Shown piece after piece: positions 17,650 to 24,813 of a stretch of 38,048 bases of DNA; the stretch's first letter is position 1, and every line of letters starts with the position of its first letter. The DNA is from Candidatus Mediterraneibacter norfolkensis (lineage in GTDB: Bacteria; Bacillota; Clostridia; Lachnospirales; Lachnospiraceae), in contig DWUT01000249.1 of assembly GCA_019120615.1 (NCBI GenBank), positions 1 to 38,048 of the forward strand, written 5' to 3'. Made by a program: the position numbers and the translations under genes. The notes below the pieces were generated by a model that saw nothing but the letters and a program-made list of their open reading frames with translations, searched no databases and was not told the DNA's origin.

Positions 17650-18636
17650 ATGAGTATTAGAATCGGAATTTTAGGTTATGGAAATCTGGGACGGGGCGTG
17701 GAGTGCGCGATCCGTCAGAACAGTGATATGGAACTTGCGGCAGTGTTCACCCGCAGGGATCCGTCAGACGTGAGCATCCTGACAGAAGGAGTGCCGGTGT
17801 GCCGGATCGATGACGCGGCAGAATGGAAAGATAAGATCGATGTGATGATCCTCTGCGGGGGAAGCGCTACGGATCTGCCGGAGCAGACGCCGAAGTTTGC
17901 TGAGATGTTCAATGTGATCGACAGTTTTGACACTCATGCGCGGATCCCGGAACATTTTGCAAACGTGGACGCCGCTGCGAAGAAAGGCGGCAAAGTCGGG
18001 ATCATCTCCGTGGGCTGGGATCCGGGAATGTTTTCCCTGAACAGGCTGTATGCCAACGCGATCCTTCCGGAAGGAAAGGATTATACCTTCTGGGGAAAGG
18101 GAGTCAGCCAGGGACATTCTGACGCCATTCGCCGTGTAGAGGGCGTGAAAGACGCGAAACAGTACACGATCCCGGTGGAGAGCGCTCTGGAAGCGGTGAG
18201 AAACGGAGAAAATCCGGACCTGACAACAAGAGAGAAACATACAAGAGAGTGTTTCGTAGTACTGGAGGAAGGCGCAGACGCGGCAAAGGCGGAGGAAGAG
18301 ATCAAGACCATGCCGAACTATTTCTCAGACTATGACACAACAGTACATTTTATCAGCGAGGAAGAGCTGAAAGAGAAACACAGCGGGATCCCTCACGGAG
18401 GATTTGTCCTCCGCAGCGGAAAGACCGGATGGGAGAAAGAAAACAGCCATCTGATCGAGTACAGCCTGAAGCTGGACTCCAATCCGGAGTTCACTTCATC
18501 CGTGCTCGTGGCATATGCCCGGGCTGCTTTCCGGCTTGCATCAGAGGGAGCGTCCGGATGCAAAACTGTGTTTGATATCGCTCCGGCTTATTTGAGCCAG
18601 AAGAGCGGAGAAGAACTGAGGAAGACCATGTTGTAA
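17650..18636 (+). CDS. ddh: meso-diaminopimelate D-dehydrogenase
   Basis: Ddh makes meso-diaminopimelate from tetrahydrodipicolinate, ammonia and NADPH in one step, for lysine and peptidoglycan. The 328-residue length fits the family. Markers are the dinucleotide-binding start IRIGILGYGNLGRGVE, VFTRRDP, LCGGSATDLPEQ, SVGWDPGMFSLNR, FWGKGVSQGHSDAIRR and the C-terminal DIAPAYLS. I chose the ATG at 17650 because AAAGGAG precedes it; the ORF-track start at 17596 adds 18 residues that do not fit. The gene interrupts an otherwise arabinose-related cluster and has its own promoter. Confidence 0.95.
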   Translation: MSIRIGILGYGNLGRGVECAIRQNSDMELAAVFTRRDPSDVSILTEGVPVCRIDDAAEWKDKIDVMILCGGSATDLPEQTPKFAEMFNVIDSFDTHARIPEHFANVDAAAKKGGKVGIISVGWDPGMFSLNRLYANAILPEGKDYTFWGKGVSQGHSDAIRRVEGVKDAKQYTIPVESALEAVRNGENPDLTTREKHTRECFVVLEEGADAAKAEEEIKTMPNYFSDYDTTVHFISEEELKEKHSGIPHGGFVLRSGKTGWEKENSHLIEYSLKLDSNPEFTSSVLVAYARAAFRLASEGASGCKTVFDIAPAYLSQKSGEELRKTML

Positions 18637-18642
18637 AAGTAT

Positions 18643-18757
18643 GAGCAGGCATTTGCCGGGCAACGGACAGCGGCGCTGAACGTCCAGTGGACGTTCGTTT
18701 AGCGCGGACCGAAGCGGAGCGTAGAACGGCTTTGCTGTGAGCTGTCCGTTGTATCGC
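18643..18757. repeat. Structured intergenic repeat, family 2, copy 1 (variant with an extra hairpin)
   Basis: CAACGGACAGC (18661-18671) pairs perfectly with GCTGTCCGTTG (18741-18751). Inside are a hairpin GAACGTCC-AGT-GGACGTTC within a GCGCT/AGCGC stem and a small CCG-AAG-CGG hairpin, giving a branched fold. The reverse complement shares GCGATAC, CGGACAGCTCACAGCA, GCTGTCCGT and GCCCGGCAAA with the element at 31205-31301. It lies between ddh and the FGGY kinase gene. Confidence 0.7.
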
Positions 18758-18828
18758 ATAGATTGAATAAGGGAAAGGGGATTCCCCTGTCCGATATAAA
18801 GAGAAAAAATGACAAGGAGGAACATGGG

Positions 18829-20430
18829 ATGCGCGGAAAAGAAGAAATCAGGGAAACGATCGCGTCTGGCCAGGCCATACTGGGGATCGAACTGGGCTCT
18901 ACCAGGATCAAGGCGGTGCTCATCGATGTGGACAAGGCGCCTGTGGCTTCGGGAAGTTATGACTGGGAAAACAAATATGTGGACCATATCTGGACCTATG
19001 ACATGGAGGATATCTGGGCAGGACTTCAGGGATGTTACAGGGATCTGGTGAAAAATGTGAAAGAGGAGTACGGGGTAAAACTGACCCGGTTCGCGGCGAT
19101 GGGCGTCAGCGCCATGATGCACGGATATCTGGCATTTGACGAAAACGATGAACTCCTCGTGCCGTTCCGTACATGGCGGAACACGATCACCGGTGAGGCT
19201 TCGGAAAAGCTCTCTGAGCTTTTTGCCTACCATATTCCTCAGCGCTGGAGCATCGCACATCTGTACCAGGCGATCTTAAACGGAGAAGAGCATGTGGATA
19301 AAGTCCGCTTTTTCACTACCCTTTCCGGATATATCCACTGGAAGCTGACCGGAAAGAAAGTGCTGGGAAGCGGAGACGCTGCCGGAATGTTCCCGATCAA
19401 CATCGAGGCGAAAGATTTTGACGCTAGGATGCTGGATCAGTTCGACGAACTTGTGGCGGACAAAGGATATCCGTGGAAGATCCGGGAACTTCTTCCCAAA
19501 GTCCTTCTTGCCGGTCAGGATGCCGGCTGCCTGACAGAAGAAGGGGCAAGACTTCTGGATCCGGACGGAAATCTGGAGGTGGGGATCCCACTGTGTCCGC
19601 CGGAAGGAGATGCAGGGACCGGGATGACGGCGACCAACAGCGTTGCCGTGCGCACCGGAAATGTGTCCGCCGGGACCAGCGTGTTTGCCATGGCTGTGCT
19701 GGAGAAAGATCTGACAAAACCCTACGAGGAGATCGATCTTGTGACAACGCCGTCCGGAGACCTGGTGGCTATGGTGCACTGCAACAACTGTACCTCTGAC
19801 CTGAACGCATGGGTGGGAATCTTCAGAGAGTTTGCGGAAGCCTTCGGCATCGACGTGGATATGAACCGTCTCTTCTCAACTCTGTACAACAAGGCGCTGG
19901 AGGGAGACGAGGACTGCGGCGGACTGCTGGCGTATAACTATTTCTCGGGCGAGCACATTACCGGATTCGACGAAGGCAGGCCTCTTTTCGTCCGCACACC
20001 GGAGAGCCGCTTTAATCTTGCGAACTTTATGCGTGTGAACCTTTATACTTCCCTCGGCGCACTGAAGACCGGGATGGATATCCTGCTCAAAAAGGAGAAT
20101 GTGAAATTGGACCGCATGATGGGACACGGCGGTCTGTTCAAGACAAAGGGCGTGGGTCAGAGGATCCTCGCCGGAGCCATCGATACCCCTGTGTACGTTA
20201 TGGAGACTGCCGGCGAAGGCGGCGCCTGGGGGATCGCGCTTCTGGCGGATTACCTTGTGAGAAGGGAAGAAGGAGAGAACCTGACCGACTATCTTGCAAA
20301 TAAAGTGTTCCACGAGACGAAAGGCACCGGAATGGATCCGGTTCCCGGGGATGTGGAAGGCTATGAGAAATTCATGGAGAGGTATATAAAAGGGCTGGCG
20401 ATCGAGAGGGCGGCAGTGGAGAATCTCTGA
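18829..20430 (+). CDS. FGGY-family carbohydrate kinase, probable L-ribulokinase
   Basis: A 533-residue sugar kinase of the FGGY/actin-like fold. The phosphate-1 motif [17 protein letters not shown] is at about 18-34, the adenosine region [13 protein letters not shown] is in the middle, and [15 protein letters not shown] and [15 protein letters not shown] are near the end. AAGGAGG sits 8 bases before the ATG at 18829; the ORF-track start at 18763 is upstream of this site. Its location after araA suggests it phosphorylates L-ribulose, replacing a classical AraB. Xylulose remains possible. Substrate is inferred from context only. Confidence 0.85.
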   Translation: MRGKEEIRETIASGQAILGIELGSTRIKAVLIDVDKAPVASGSYDWENKYVDHIWTYDMEDIWAGLQGCYRDLVKNVKEEYGVKLTRFAAMGVSAMMHGYLAFDENDELLVPFRTWRNTITGEASEKLSELFAYHIPQRWSIAHLYQAILNGEEHVDKVRFFTTLSGYIHWKLTGKKVLGSGDAAGMFPINIEAKDFDARMLDQFDELVADKGYPWKIRELLPKVLLAGQDAGCLTEEGARLLDPDGNLEVGIPLCPPEGDAGTGMTATNSVAVRTGNVSAGTSVFAMAVLEKDLTKPYEEIDLVTTPSGDLVAMVHCNNCTSDLNAWVGIFREFAEAFGIDVDMNRLFSTLYNKALEGDEDCGGLLAYNYFSGEHITGFDEGRPLFVRTPESRFNLANFMRVNLYTSLGALKTGMDILLKKENVKLDRMMGHGGLFKTKGVGQRILAGAIDTPVYVMETAGEGGAWGIALLADYLVRREEGENLTDYLANKVFHETKGTGMDPVPGDVEGYEKFMERYIKGLAIERAAVENL

Positions 20431-20465
20431 TCCGGTGGGGGCGAGAATGTCCGCAGGAAGAGACA

Positions 20466-20570
20466 GACTGTTGGCAGGCACGTTTGCACTCGGAAAACAA
20501 CGCAGCGGTACATAGGCGCACAAAGAACGTGCGCCAAGTGCCGGCGTTGTTTTACGGCCTTTCAACAGTC
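20466..20570 (-). repeat. Structured repeat, family 1, copy A
   Basis: On the minus strand this reads as nested stems: GACTGTTG/CAACAGTC outside, a short GGC/GCC stem, AAAACAACGC/GCGTTGTTTT, then GGCGCAC/GTGCGCC with a GTTCTTT loop. The single-stranded words CGGCACTT and TATGT.CCGCT are the same as in copy B at 20787-20918, which lies inverted 216 bases away. Differences between copies fall mostly in paired positions and preserve pairing. No reading frame is supported here. Confidence 0.9.
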
Positions 20571-20786
20571 CATCCCTTCCTGCTGCATTTTCGTGGCCGG
20601 AAGGAGAAGGAATTCTTGGAGAAATGATTTCACGGCCGGAAGGAGAAGAGAATTTCGGGGCTGCTTTGGCTGCGGGAGGAAGGAAAACTCTCTGTGGGAG
20701 CTTTTCGAAATCCAGGGAGCAGCGCCCCTACGGGGCGTGCCTCTCCCGTCCGCTCCCGGAACTACCGCGGTGACTGGAACAACCCG
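20571..20786. other. Gene-free spacer between the two inverted repeats
   Basis: This 216-base stretch has no convincing gene. It holds a direct repeat GGCCGGAAGGAGAAG (20595-20609 and 20634-20648) and a GC-rich hairpin CGCCCC-TAC-GGGGCG enclosed by GGGAGC/GCTCCC. With the flanking inverted copies it forms a unit of about 450 bases that could be a non-autonomous mobile element or a composite structured transcript. Confidence 0.5.
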
Positions 20787-20918
20787 GCCGGAGGGGATAT
20801 GTTGACGAAAGACCGTAAAACGACGCCGGCACTTGGAGCGCGTCTTTTGCGCTCCTATGTGTCCGCTGCGTCGTTTTCCGAGCGAGAGCGGGTCTGCCGT
20901 CAACATATCCCCTCCGGC
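20787..20918 (+). repeat. Structured repeat, family 1, copy B
   Basis: A 21-bp perfect outer stem joins 20787-20807 with 20898-20918 (core GGATATGTTGAC/GTCAACATATCC). Inside are GACC/GGTC, AAAACGACGC (20817-20826)/GCGTCGTTTT (20868-20877), and GGAGCGC (20835-20841)/GCGCTCC (20849-20855) with a 7-base loop. It ends 8 bases beyond the stop codon of the minus-strand deacetylase gene, so it would form the 3' end of that transcript. There is no T-run, so it is not a standard terminator. Confidence 0.92.
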
Positions 20919-20926
20919 GGCCTGTT

Positions 20927-21805
20927 TCACTCCCCCGCCAGATCCGTAAGCGGTTTTATGGTGTATCCCATTTCCTCCCATTTTGTCAGCAGTTCATCCA
21001 GGATCTGCGCGTTGGTGGAGGAGGTACTGTGCAGCAGCACAATGGCGCCGGGATGGATCCGACCGAGGAGCTTGTCGAAGGCTTCTTCCGGGGAAGGCTG
21101 GTCATCCTGGTACCAGTCTACATATGCCAGGCTCCAGAAGAAGGTCTTGTATCCGAGTTGTTGCGCCATTTTCAGATTCTCTTCATTGTATTTCCCCTGA
21201 GGAGGCCGATAGAATTTCGTCATTTCCTGTCCGGTCACGTCCCGATAGGCGTCCTCCACATCTACAAGTTCTTTTTTGAAGGAATCCATGGTTGAGATCT
21301 GGGACATATCCGGGTGATGCCAGGTGTGGTTTCCCACAGTGTGACCTTCTTCCACCATTCTTTTTATCAGTTTCGGTTCAGAATCTATGTATGTTCCAAC
21401 TACAAAAAATGTGGCGGATACGCTGTGCTTTGCAAGGGCGTCCAGAATGGGCTCTGTGTTTCCGTTTTCATAGCCTGCGTCGAAGGTGAGATAGAGGACT
21501 TTCTCGTCAGTGTCTTCCGCATAGTAGGCGTCATATTGGGCCAGTTCGTCAAATGTGGCGTTCCCCACAGGCGTCTGTCCCGCCTCCTGAAAGCTCAGTC
21601 CCCAGTTCCCTTCCGCGGAGACGGGAAGCGCAGGGGAGCTGTAAGAGGAGTGAGAAGAGGTTCCGGAGAGTGCGTCTTCTGCAGCTCCGGCTGCCGTGCC
21701 GAGCAGAAAGGCTCCGGCAAACAGGGCGAGCGTTTTCGCGGCTGTTCTGGTGATAAAAATTCTTTTGAGAGAAGCGGATACTTTTTTGGGAAAATCTTTT
21801 TTCAT
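20927..21805 (-). CDS. pdaA: PdaA-like polysaccharide deacetylase (spore-cortex muramic delta-lactam type)
   Basis: A 292-residue exported NodB-domain protein. A basic N-terminus and membrane/signal segment cover about residues 21-42. The deacetylase domain has LYLTFDAGYENG at about 105-115, GHTVGNHTWHHPD (metal His at about 160 and 164), FYRPPQGKY, FFWSLAYVDW and HPGAIVLLHS. GYENG, VDW and the HPGAI ending match PdaA, which makes muramic delta-lactam in spore cortex. The usual TFDDG is TFDAG here; B. subtilis PdaA also departs from DD at this spot (TFDNG). It is convergent to the kinase gene. The deacetylase call is firm; the cortex role is inferred. Confidence 0.85.
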   Translation of the reverse strand: MKKDFPKKVSASLKRIFITRTAAKTLALFAGAFLLGTAAGAAEDALSGTSSHSSYSSPALPVSAEGNWGLSFQEAGQTPVGNATFDELAQYDAYYAEDTDEKVLYLTFDAGYENGNTEPILDALAKHSVSATFFVVGTYIDSEPKLIKRMVEEGHTVGNHTWHHPDMSQISTMDSFKKELVDVEDAYRDVTGQEMTKFYRPPQGKYNEENLKMAQQLGYKTFFWSLAYVDWYQDDQPSPEEAFDKLLGRIHPGAIVLLHSTSSTNAQILDELLTKWEEMGYTIKPLTDLAGE

Positions 21806-21834
21806 ATTCCTGCTGACTGATCTGGTTTACATCT

Positions 21835-21863
21835 ATTATATGAACCGAGAAAGCGGATAATGA
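21835..21863 (-). promoter_or_regulatory. Possible promoter of the pdaA-like gene
   Basis: On the minus strand a perfect TATAAT (21835-21840) lies about 30 bases before the ATG. The matching -35 region (TCATTA) is weak, and no clear sporulation-sigma -35 was seen. Confidence 0.35.
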
Positions 21864-21867
21864 AGGA

Positions 21868-21896
21868 TTGATTTCCAATCATGTTTTTAGTAAAAT
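21868..21896 (+). promoter_or_regulatory. Predicted promoter of the microcompartment gene pair
   Basis: TTGATT and TAAAAT are spaced 17 bases apart, about 90 bases before the first BMC gene and divergent from the pdaA-like promoter. Confidence 0.5.
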
Positions 21897-21983
21897 AAGA
21901 GAAGGTAAAACAGGAGAATTACAGTGTTTCCGGTGTGAAAAGTCGTTTGGATATTTACTCCGGGACAGGGTCAGGAGGAAGGT

Positions 21984-22283
21984 ATGGCAGAGAAATATAC
22001 AGGGATGGCGATCGGAGTCTTTGAACTGGACAGCGAGTGCATCTGCTTTGTGGCGCTTGATGCTGCGGCAAAAGCGGCGGATGTGAAGATCCAGGCGGTG
22101 GAGAGGAACCGTCTCGGGGCCGGCGCCTGTGTAAAGATGAGGGGAACAGTATCTGATGTGAAGGCTGCAATGGAAGCGGCTTTGGAGACAGCACGTCCGT
22201 TGGCAAAGATCATTTCCCATACAGTAATCGCAGCTCCTTCGGAAGATACGGAGACGGCGATCGCGATGACGATAGGAAAGTAG
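21984..22283 (+). CDS. Bacterial microcompartment shell protein (BMC domain), first of pair
   Basis: A 99-residue single BMC-domain protein of the kind that forms hexameric tiles of carboxysome, Pdu or Eut shells. The fold markers are YTGMAIGVFEL, the helix LDAAAKAADVKIQAVER, then GAGACVKMRGTVSDVKAAMEAAL and HTVIAAPSEDT. The usual K-x-G-G edge is altered to NRLGAG. AGGAGGAAGGT precedes the ATG. No aldehyde dehydrogenase, lyase or other BMC enzyme is encoded nearby, so this is an orphan shell pair. Cargo is unknown. Confidence 0.85.
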   Translation: MAEKYTGMAIGVFELDSECICFVALDAAAKAADVKIQAVERNRLGAGACVKMRGTVSDVKAAMEAALETARPLAKIISHTVIAAPSEDTETAIAMTIGK

Positions 22284-22337
22284 AGATAAGACTTTGGAAG
22301 TTACATGTGAATGGTAACCTTCGGGGAAAGGAAAGGT

Positions 22338-22622
22338 ATGGTTATGAAATACGGTGCTTATGGACTGGTGGAAGTTGTAGGGGATGCGAACGGCGTGATT
22401 GTTACGGACCGCATGCTGAAGACGGCGGATGTGGAGTATGTGACAAAGGATACAAAATGCGGCGGACATGTCCTGATCTTCATGGGAGGCGATGTTTCGG
22501 CGGTGACAGCGGCAGTGGAAAGCGTAAAGAATGATCCGCCCTGTCCGGTGGTGCAGTCGGCAGTTGTCTCAAATCCGTCTCCGGAGATGGTGGATATTGT
22601 GGAGACTTTCAGAAAAAGATGA
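22338..22622 (+). CDS. Bacterial microcompartment shell protein (BMC domain), second of pair
   Basis: A 94-residue BMC-domain protein. It begins YGAYGLVEVVGDANGVIVTD, continues with MLKTADVEYVTKDTKCGGHVLIFMGGDVSAVTAAVESV and ends VVSNPSPEMVDIV. The ATG at 22338 (MVMKYG) follows GGGGAAAGGAAAGG; 22344 is an equally good start. It lies 54 bases after the first BMC gene in the same transcript. The two sequences differ strongly, so they may form a mixed shell or two different tiles rather than a recent duplicate. Confidence 0.83.
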   Translation: MVMKYGAYGLVEVVGDANGVIVTDRMLKTADVEYVTKDTKCGGHVLIFMGGDVSAVTAAVESVKNDPPCPVVQSAVVSNPSPEMVDIVETFRKR

Positions 22623-22677
22623 GAAAAAGCTGTTGGATAGTCATGCAGATAAACTGCATTGACAGGTACAGGCAGAC

Positions 22678-22730
22678 ATCACGGTGCATCGGGAACGGAG
22701 GATCCGTTTCTGGTATACCGTGATATTTTT
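22678..22730 (+). terminator. Terminator of the microcompartment gene pair
   Basis: ATCACGGT (22678-22685) pairs with ACCGTGAT (22717-22724). The stem continues through G-U pairs to an AACGGA-GGA-TCCGTT tip and is followed by ATTTTTGTG. It lies 55 bases after the second BMC stop; a smaller hairpin ATGCAG/CTGCAT precedes it at about 22643-22659. Confidence 0.75.
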
Positions 22731-22934
22731 GTGTGTGGAAATTCCTGCGGAAGTCACCTGGGTCTGTCGGGTGACTGGTGCGGGGAATCCGGCAGGATAA
22801 ATCTCTGTTTTACATAGTATACACAGTAGACATCTGTTTCCGGGAGTGATAAAGTGTACAGGGAGCAATTCGAAGCTTCACAGGGGCAGATATCTTCAGG
22901 CCCCGACAGTTAGATTTACAGGAGCAGAAAGAAG
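22731..22934 (+). other. Structured leader region before the HAD gene, function unknown
   Basis: About 200 bases without a gene. A branched fold is visible: CCTGC.GG with CC.GCAGG outside and AGTCACC with GGTGACT inside. A GGGGC...GCCCC hairpin lies near 22894-22914, just before the ribosome-binding site. This could be a regulatory leader, but it matches no riboswitch class whose core I recognise. Confidence 0.35.
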
Positions 22935-23726
22935 ATGGAGAGAGCAGTCTTATTTTTTGATATTGACGGGACGGTCATAAGCGATGATACGAAGATGGTG
23001 CCGGAAAGCGCGATCATTGCGCTGAGAGAAGCGCAGAAGAATGGGCATCTGCTGTTTATCAACACGGGAAGGACGATCTGCAGCGTCCCCTCCGAGGTAA
23101 GGAGAGTACGGTTTGACGGATATCTGTGTGGGTGCGGAACCTATCTTTTATACGGTGATGAGATCCTGTTTGCACGGTCTGTACCACAGGAACGGGGAAA
23201 GAAGATCATAGAGGAGATAGGGAGATGCAACCTGGGTGGCGTTGCCGAGGGAGTGGAGGACGTTTACTTTCCAGGGCGGATGACCAGATTTGAAAATCTG
23301 GAGCAGTCAAGGAGACATTTCCGGGGAAAAGGAATGGGGATAGAGCAGCCGCTGGAATCAGGCGGTTTTATCTATGACAAGCTTTTCATATACGCGGATG
23401 AGAAGAGTGATCTGGAGCGGTTCCTGAAGTATATTGAGGAAGATATGGAAGCGATTGACCGAGGCGGGAATACTTATGAGGTGATCCAGAAGGGATATTC
23501 CAAAGCGACGGCGTGTGAATTTACTTTGAAGAAACTGGGGATACCGAAAGAGAGAGCTTATGTCTTCGGAGACAGCAGCAATGATCTGTCCATGTTTGAG
23601 TATGCCTGCCATACGATTGCCATGGGAGTTCATTCTCCGGTGCTTGACCCTTATACGGAATATGTGACCAGCAGAGTGGAAGAGGACGGGATCGCCAATG
23701 CACTGAGGCATTACGGGCTTATATGA
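22935..23726 (+). CDS. HAD-superfamily hydrolase, Cof type
   Basis: A 263-residue Cof/YbiV-type phosphatase. The nucleophile motif FFDIDGTVI is at about 7-15, INTGRT at about 41-46 (motif II), a cap domain fills the middle, and KGYSKATACE then FGDSSNDLSMF supply motifs III and IV. Such enzymes dephosphorylate small metabolites such as sugar phosphates, often with loose specificity. The neighbours do not reveal the substrate. It lies at the end of a long structured leader. Confidence 0.88.
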   Translation: MERAVLFFDIDGTVISDDTKMVPESAIIALREAQKNGHLLFINTGRTICSVPSEVRRVRFDGYLCGCGTYLLYGDEILFARSVPQERGKKIIEEIGRCNLGGVAEGVEDVYFPGRMTRFENLEQSRRHFRGKGMGIEQPLESGGFIYDKLFIYADEKSDLERFLKYIEEDMEAIDRGGNTYEVIQKGYSKATACEFTLKKLGIPKERAYVFGDSSNDLSMFEYACHTIAMGVHSPVLDPYTEYVTSRVEEDGIANALRHYGLI

Positions 23727-23825
23727 CGGAGCCCCCTCTCTGAGAGAGGGAGGAACGCACCGAAGCATACCGGACGGATCAGGATATTATGCTATACGAT
23801 GAAATAAAAGCGAGGGAGTATCAGG

Positions 23826-24809
23826 ATGAAGATTTTTGTTTTTGACTACAGAGAATTTGACGAGGCGGAATATTTTCAGAAATTTGCGGAGGAATATCAT
23901 GTGGAACTGGGGATCTGTACAGCTCCTCCTACACTGGAAAACGCCCATCTTGCGGCGGGATATGAATATGTAAGCATCATCACCTCAAAGATCGACGCTA
24001 AGCTGATGGAGCGGTTTCATGAGCTGGGAGTGAAGATGATCTCCACGAGGACGATCGGGTACGATCACATTGATCTTGACGCTGCGAGAAAGTACGGGAT
24101 CCATGTGAGCAATGTGTCTTATTCTCCGGAATGCGTGGCGGATTATACAGTCATGCTCATGCTGATGTCGATCCGGAAGATGAAGCGGATCATGCAGAGG
24201 GCAGAGGTAAATGATTTCTCTCTTCCCGGGATCCAGGGACGGGAACTCCCGAATTTTACAGTCGGCGTGCTTGGAACAGGAAGGATCGGCAGGTCTGTGA
24301 TCCGTGATCTGTCCGGCTTCGGCTGCAGGGTCTATGCCTATGATAAATATGAGAATGAAGAGGTAAAGGAGCATGCGCAGTATGCGGATCTGGATACCAT
24401 TTTCCGGGAGTGTGATCTGATCACGCTGCATATGCCTCTTACGGAGGATAATTTCCACCTGATCGACAAGACGGCAATAGAAAAGATGAAGGACGGCGTG
24501 GTCATCGTCAATACGGCCCGTGGCGGTCTGATCGACACAAAGGCGCTGATCGAGGGGATCGAATCAGGAAAAGTCGGAGCAGCAGGGCTGGATGTGATAG
24601 AAGATGAGTTCGGCCTGTATTACAATGACCTGAAATCAGATATCCTCAGCAAACGGGATCTGTATATCCTGCGCGGCTTCCCGAATGTGATCGTGACGCC
24701 GCACATGGCGTTCTATACAGACCAGGCAGTGAGCGACATGGTGAAACACTCCATTGAGAGCTGCCTGTTGAGAGCAGAGGGGAAAGAAGACCCCTGGGCA
24801 GTGCTGTAG
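23826..24809 (+). CDS. D-2-hydroxyacid dehydrogenase (D-lactate dehydrogenase / VanH-like)
   Basis: A 327-residue NAD-dependent dehydrogenase that reduces 2-keto acids to D-hydroxy acids, most likely pyruvate to D-lactate. The Rossmann motif VGVLGTGRIGRSV is at about 147-159. Catalytic elements are NTARGGLID (Arg), VIEDE (Glu) and VTPHMAFYT (His). The substrate loop reads TRTIGYDHIDL. It resembles VanH, but no D-Ala:D-Lac ligase or VanX is nearby, so a fermentative role is more likely. It ends 4 bases from the convergent aroB stop, with no visible terminator between them. Confidence 0.88.
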   Translation: MKIFVFDYREFDEAEYFQKFAEEYHVELGICTAPPTLENAHLAAGYEYVSIITSKIDAKLMERFHELGVKMISTRTIGYDHIDLDAARKYGIHVSNVSYSPECVADYTVMLMLMSIRKMKRIMQRAEVNDFSLPGIQGRELPNFTVGVLGTGRIGRSVIRDLSGFGCRVYAYDKYENEEVKEHAQYADLDTIFRECDLITLHMPLTEDNFHLIDKTAIEKMKDGVVIVNTARGGLIDTKALIEGIESGKVGAAGLDVIEDEFGLYYNDLKSDILSKRDLYILRGFPNVIVTPHMAFYTDQAVSDMVKHSIESCLLRAEGKEDPWAVL

Positions 24810-24813
24810 AATC

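Noticed and set aside
20562-21200. ORFs at 19876-20565(-), 20562-20981(-) and 20694-21200(+) sharing the peptide KTTPALGAR
   Set aside because: The shared peptide is simply the structured repeat read in one frame. The frames run into real genes or have no start signals, and the differences between copies follow base pairing, not codons.
22731-22800. Possible cobalamin or FMN riboswitch (GGGGAATCCGG-like words)
   Set aside because: The conserved B12 box and the FMN core motifs are missing; only generic hairpins are seen.
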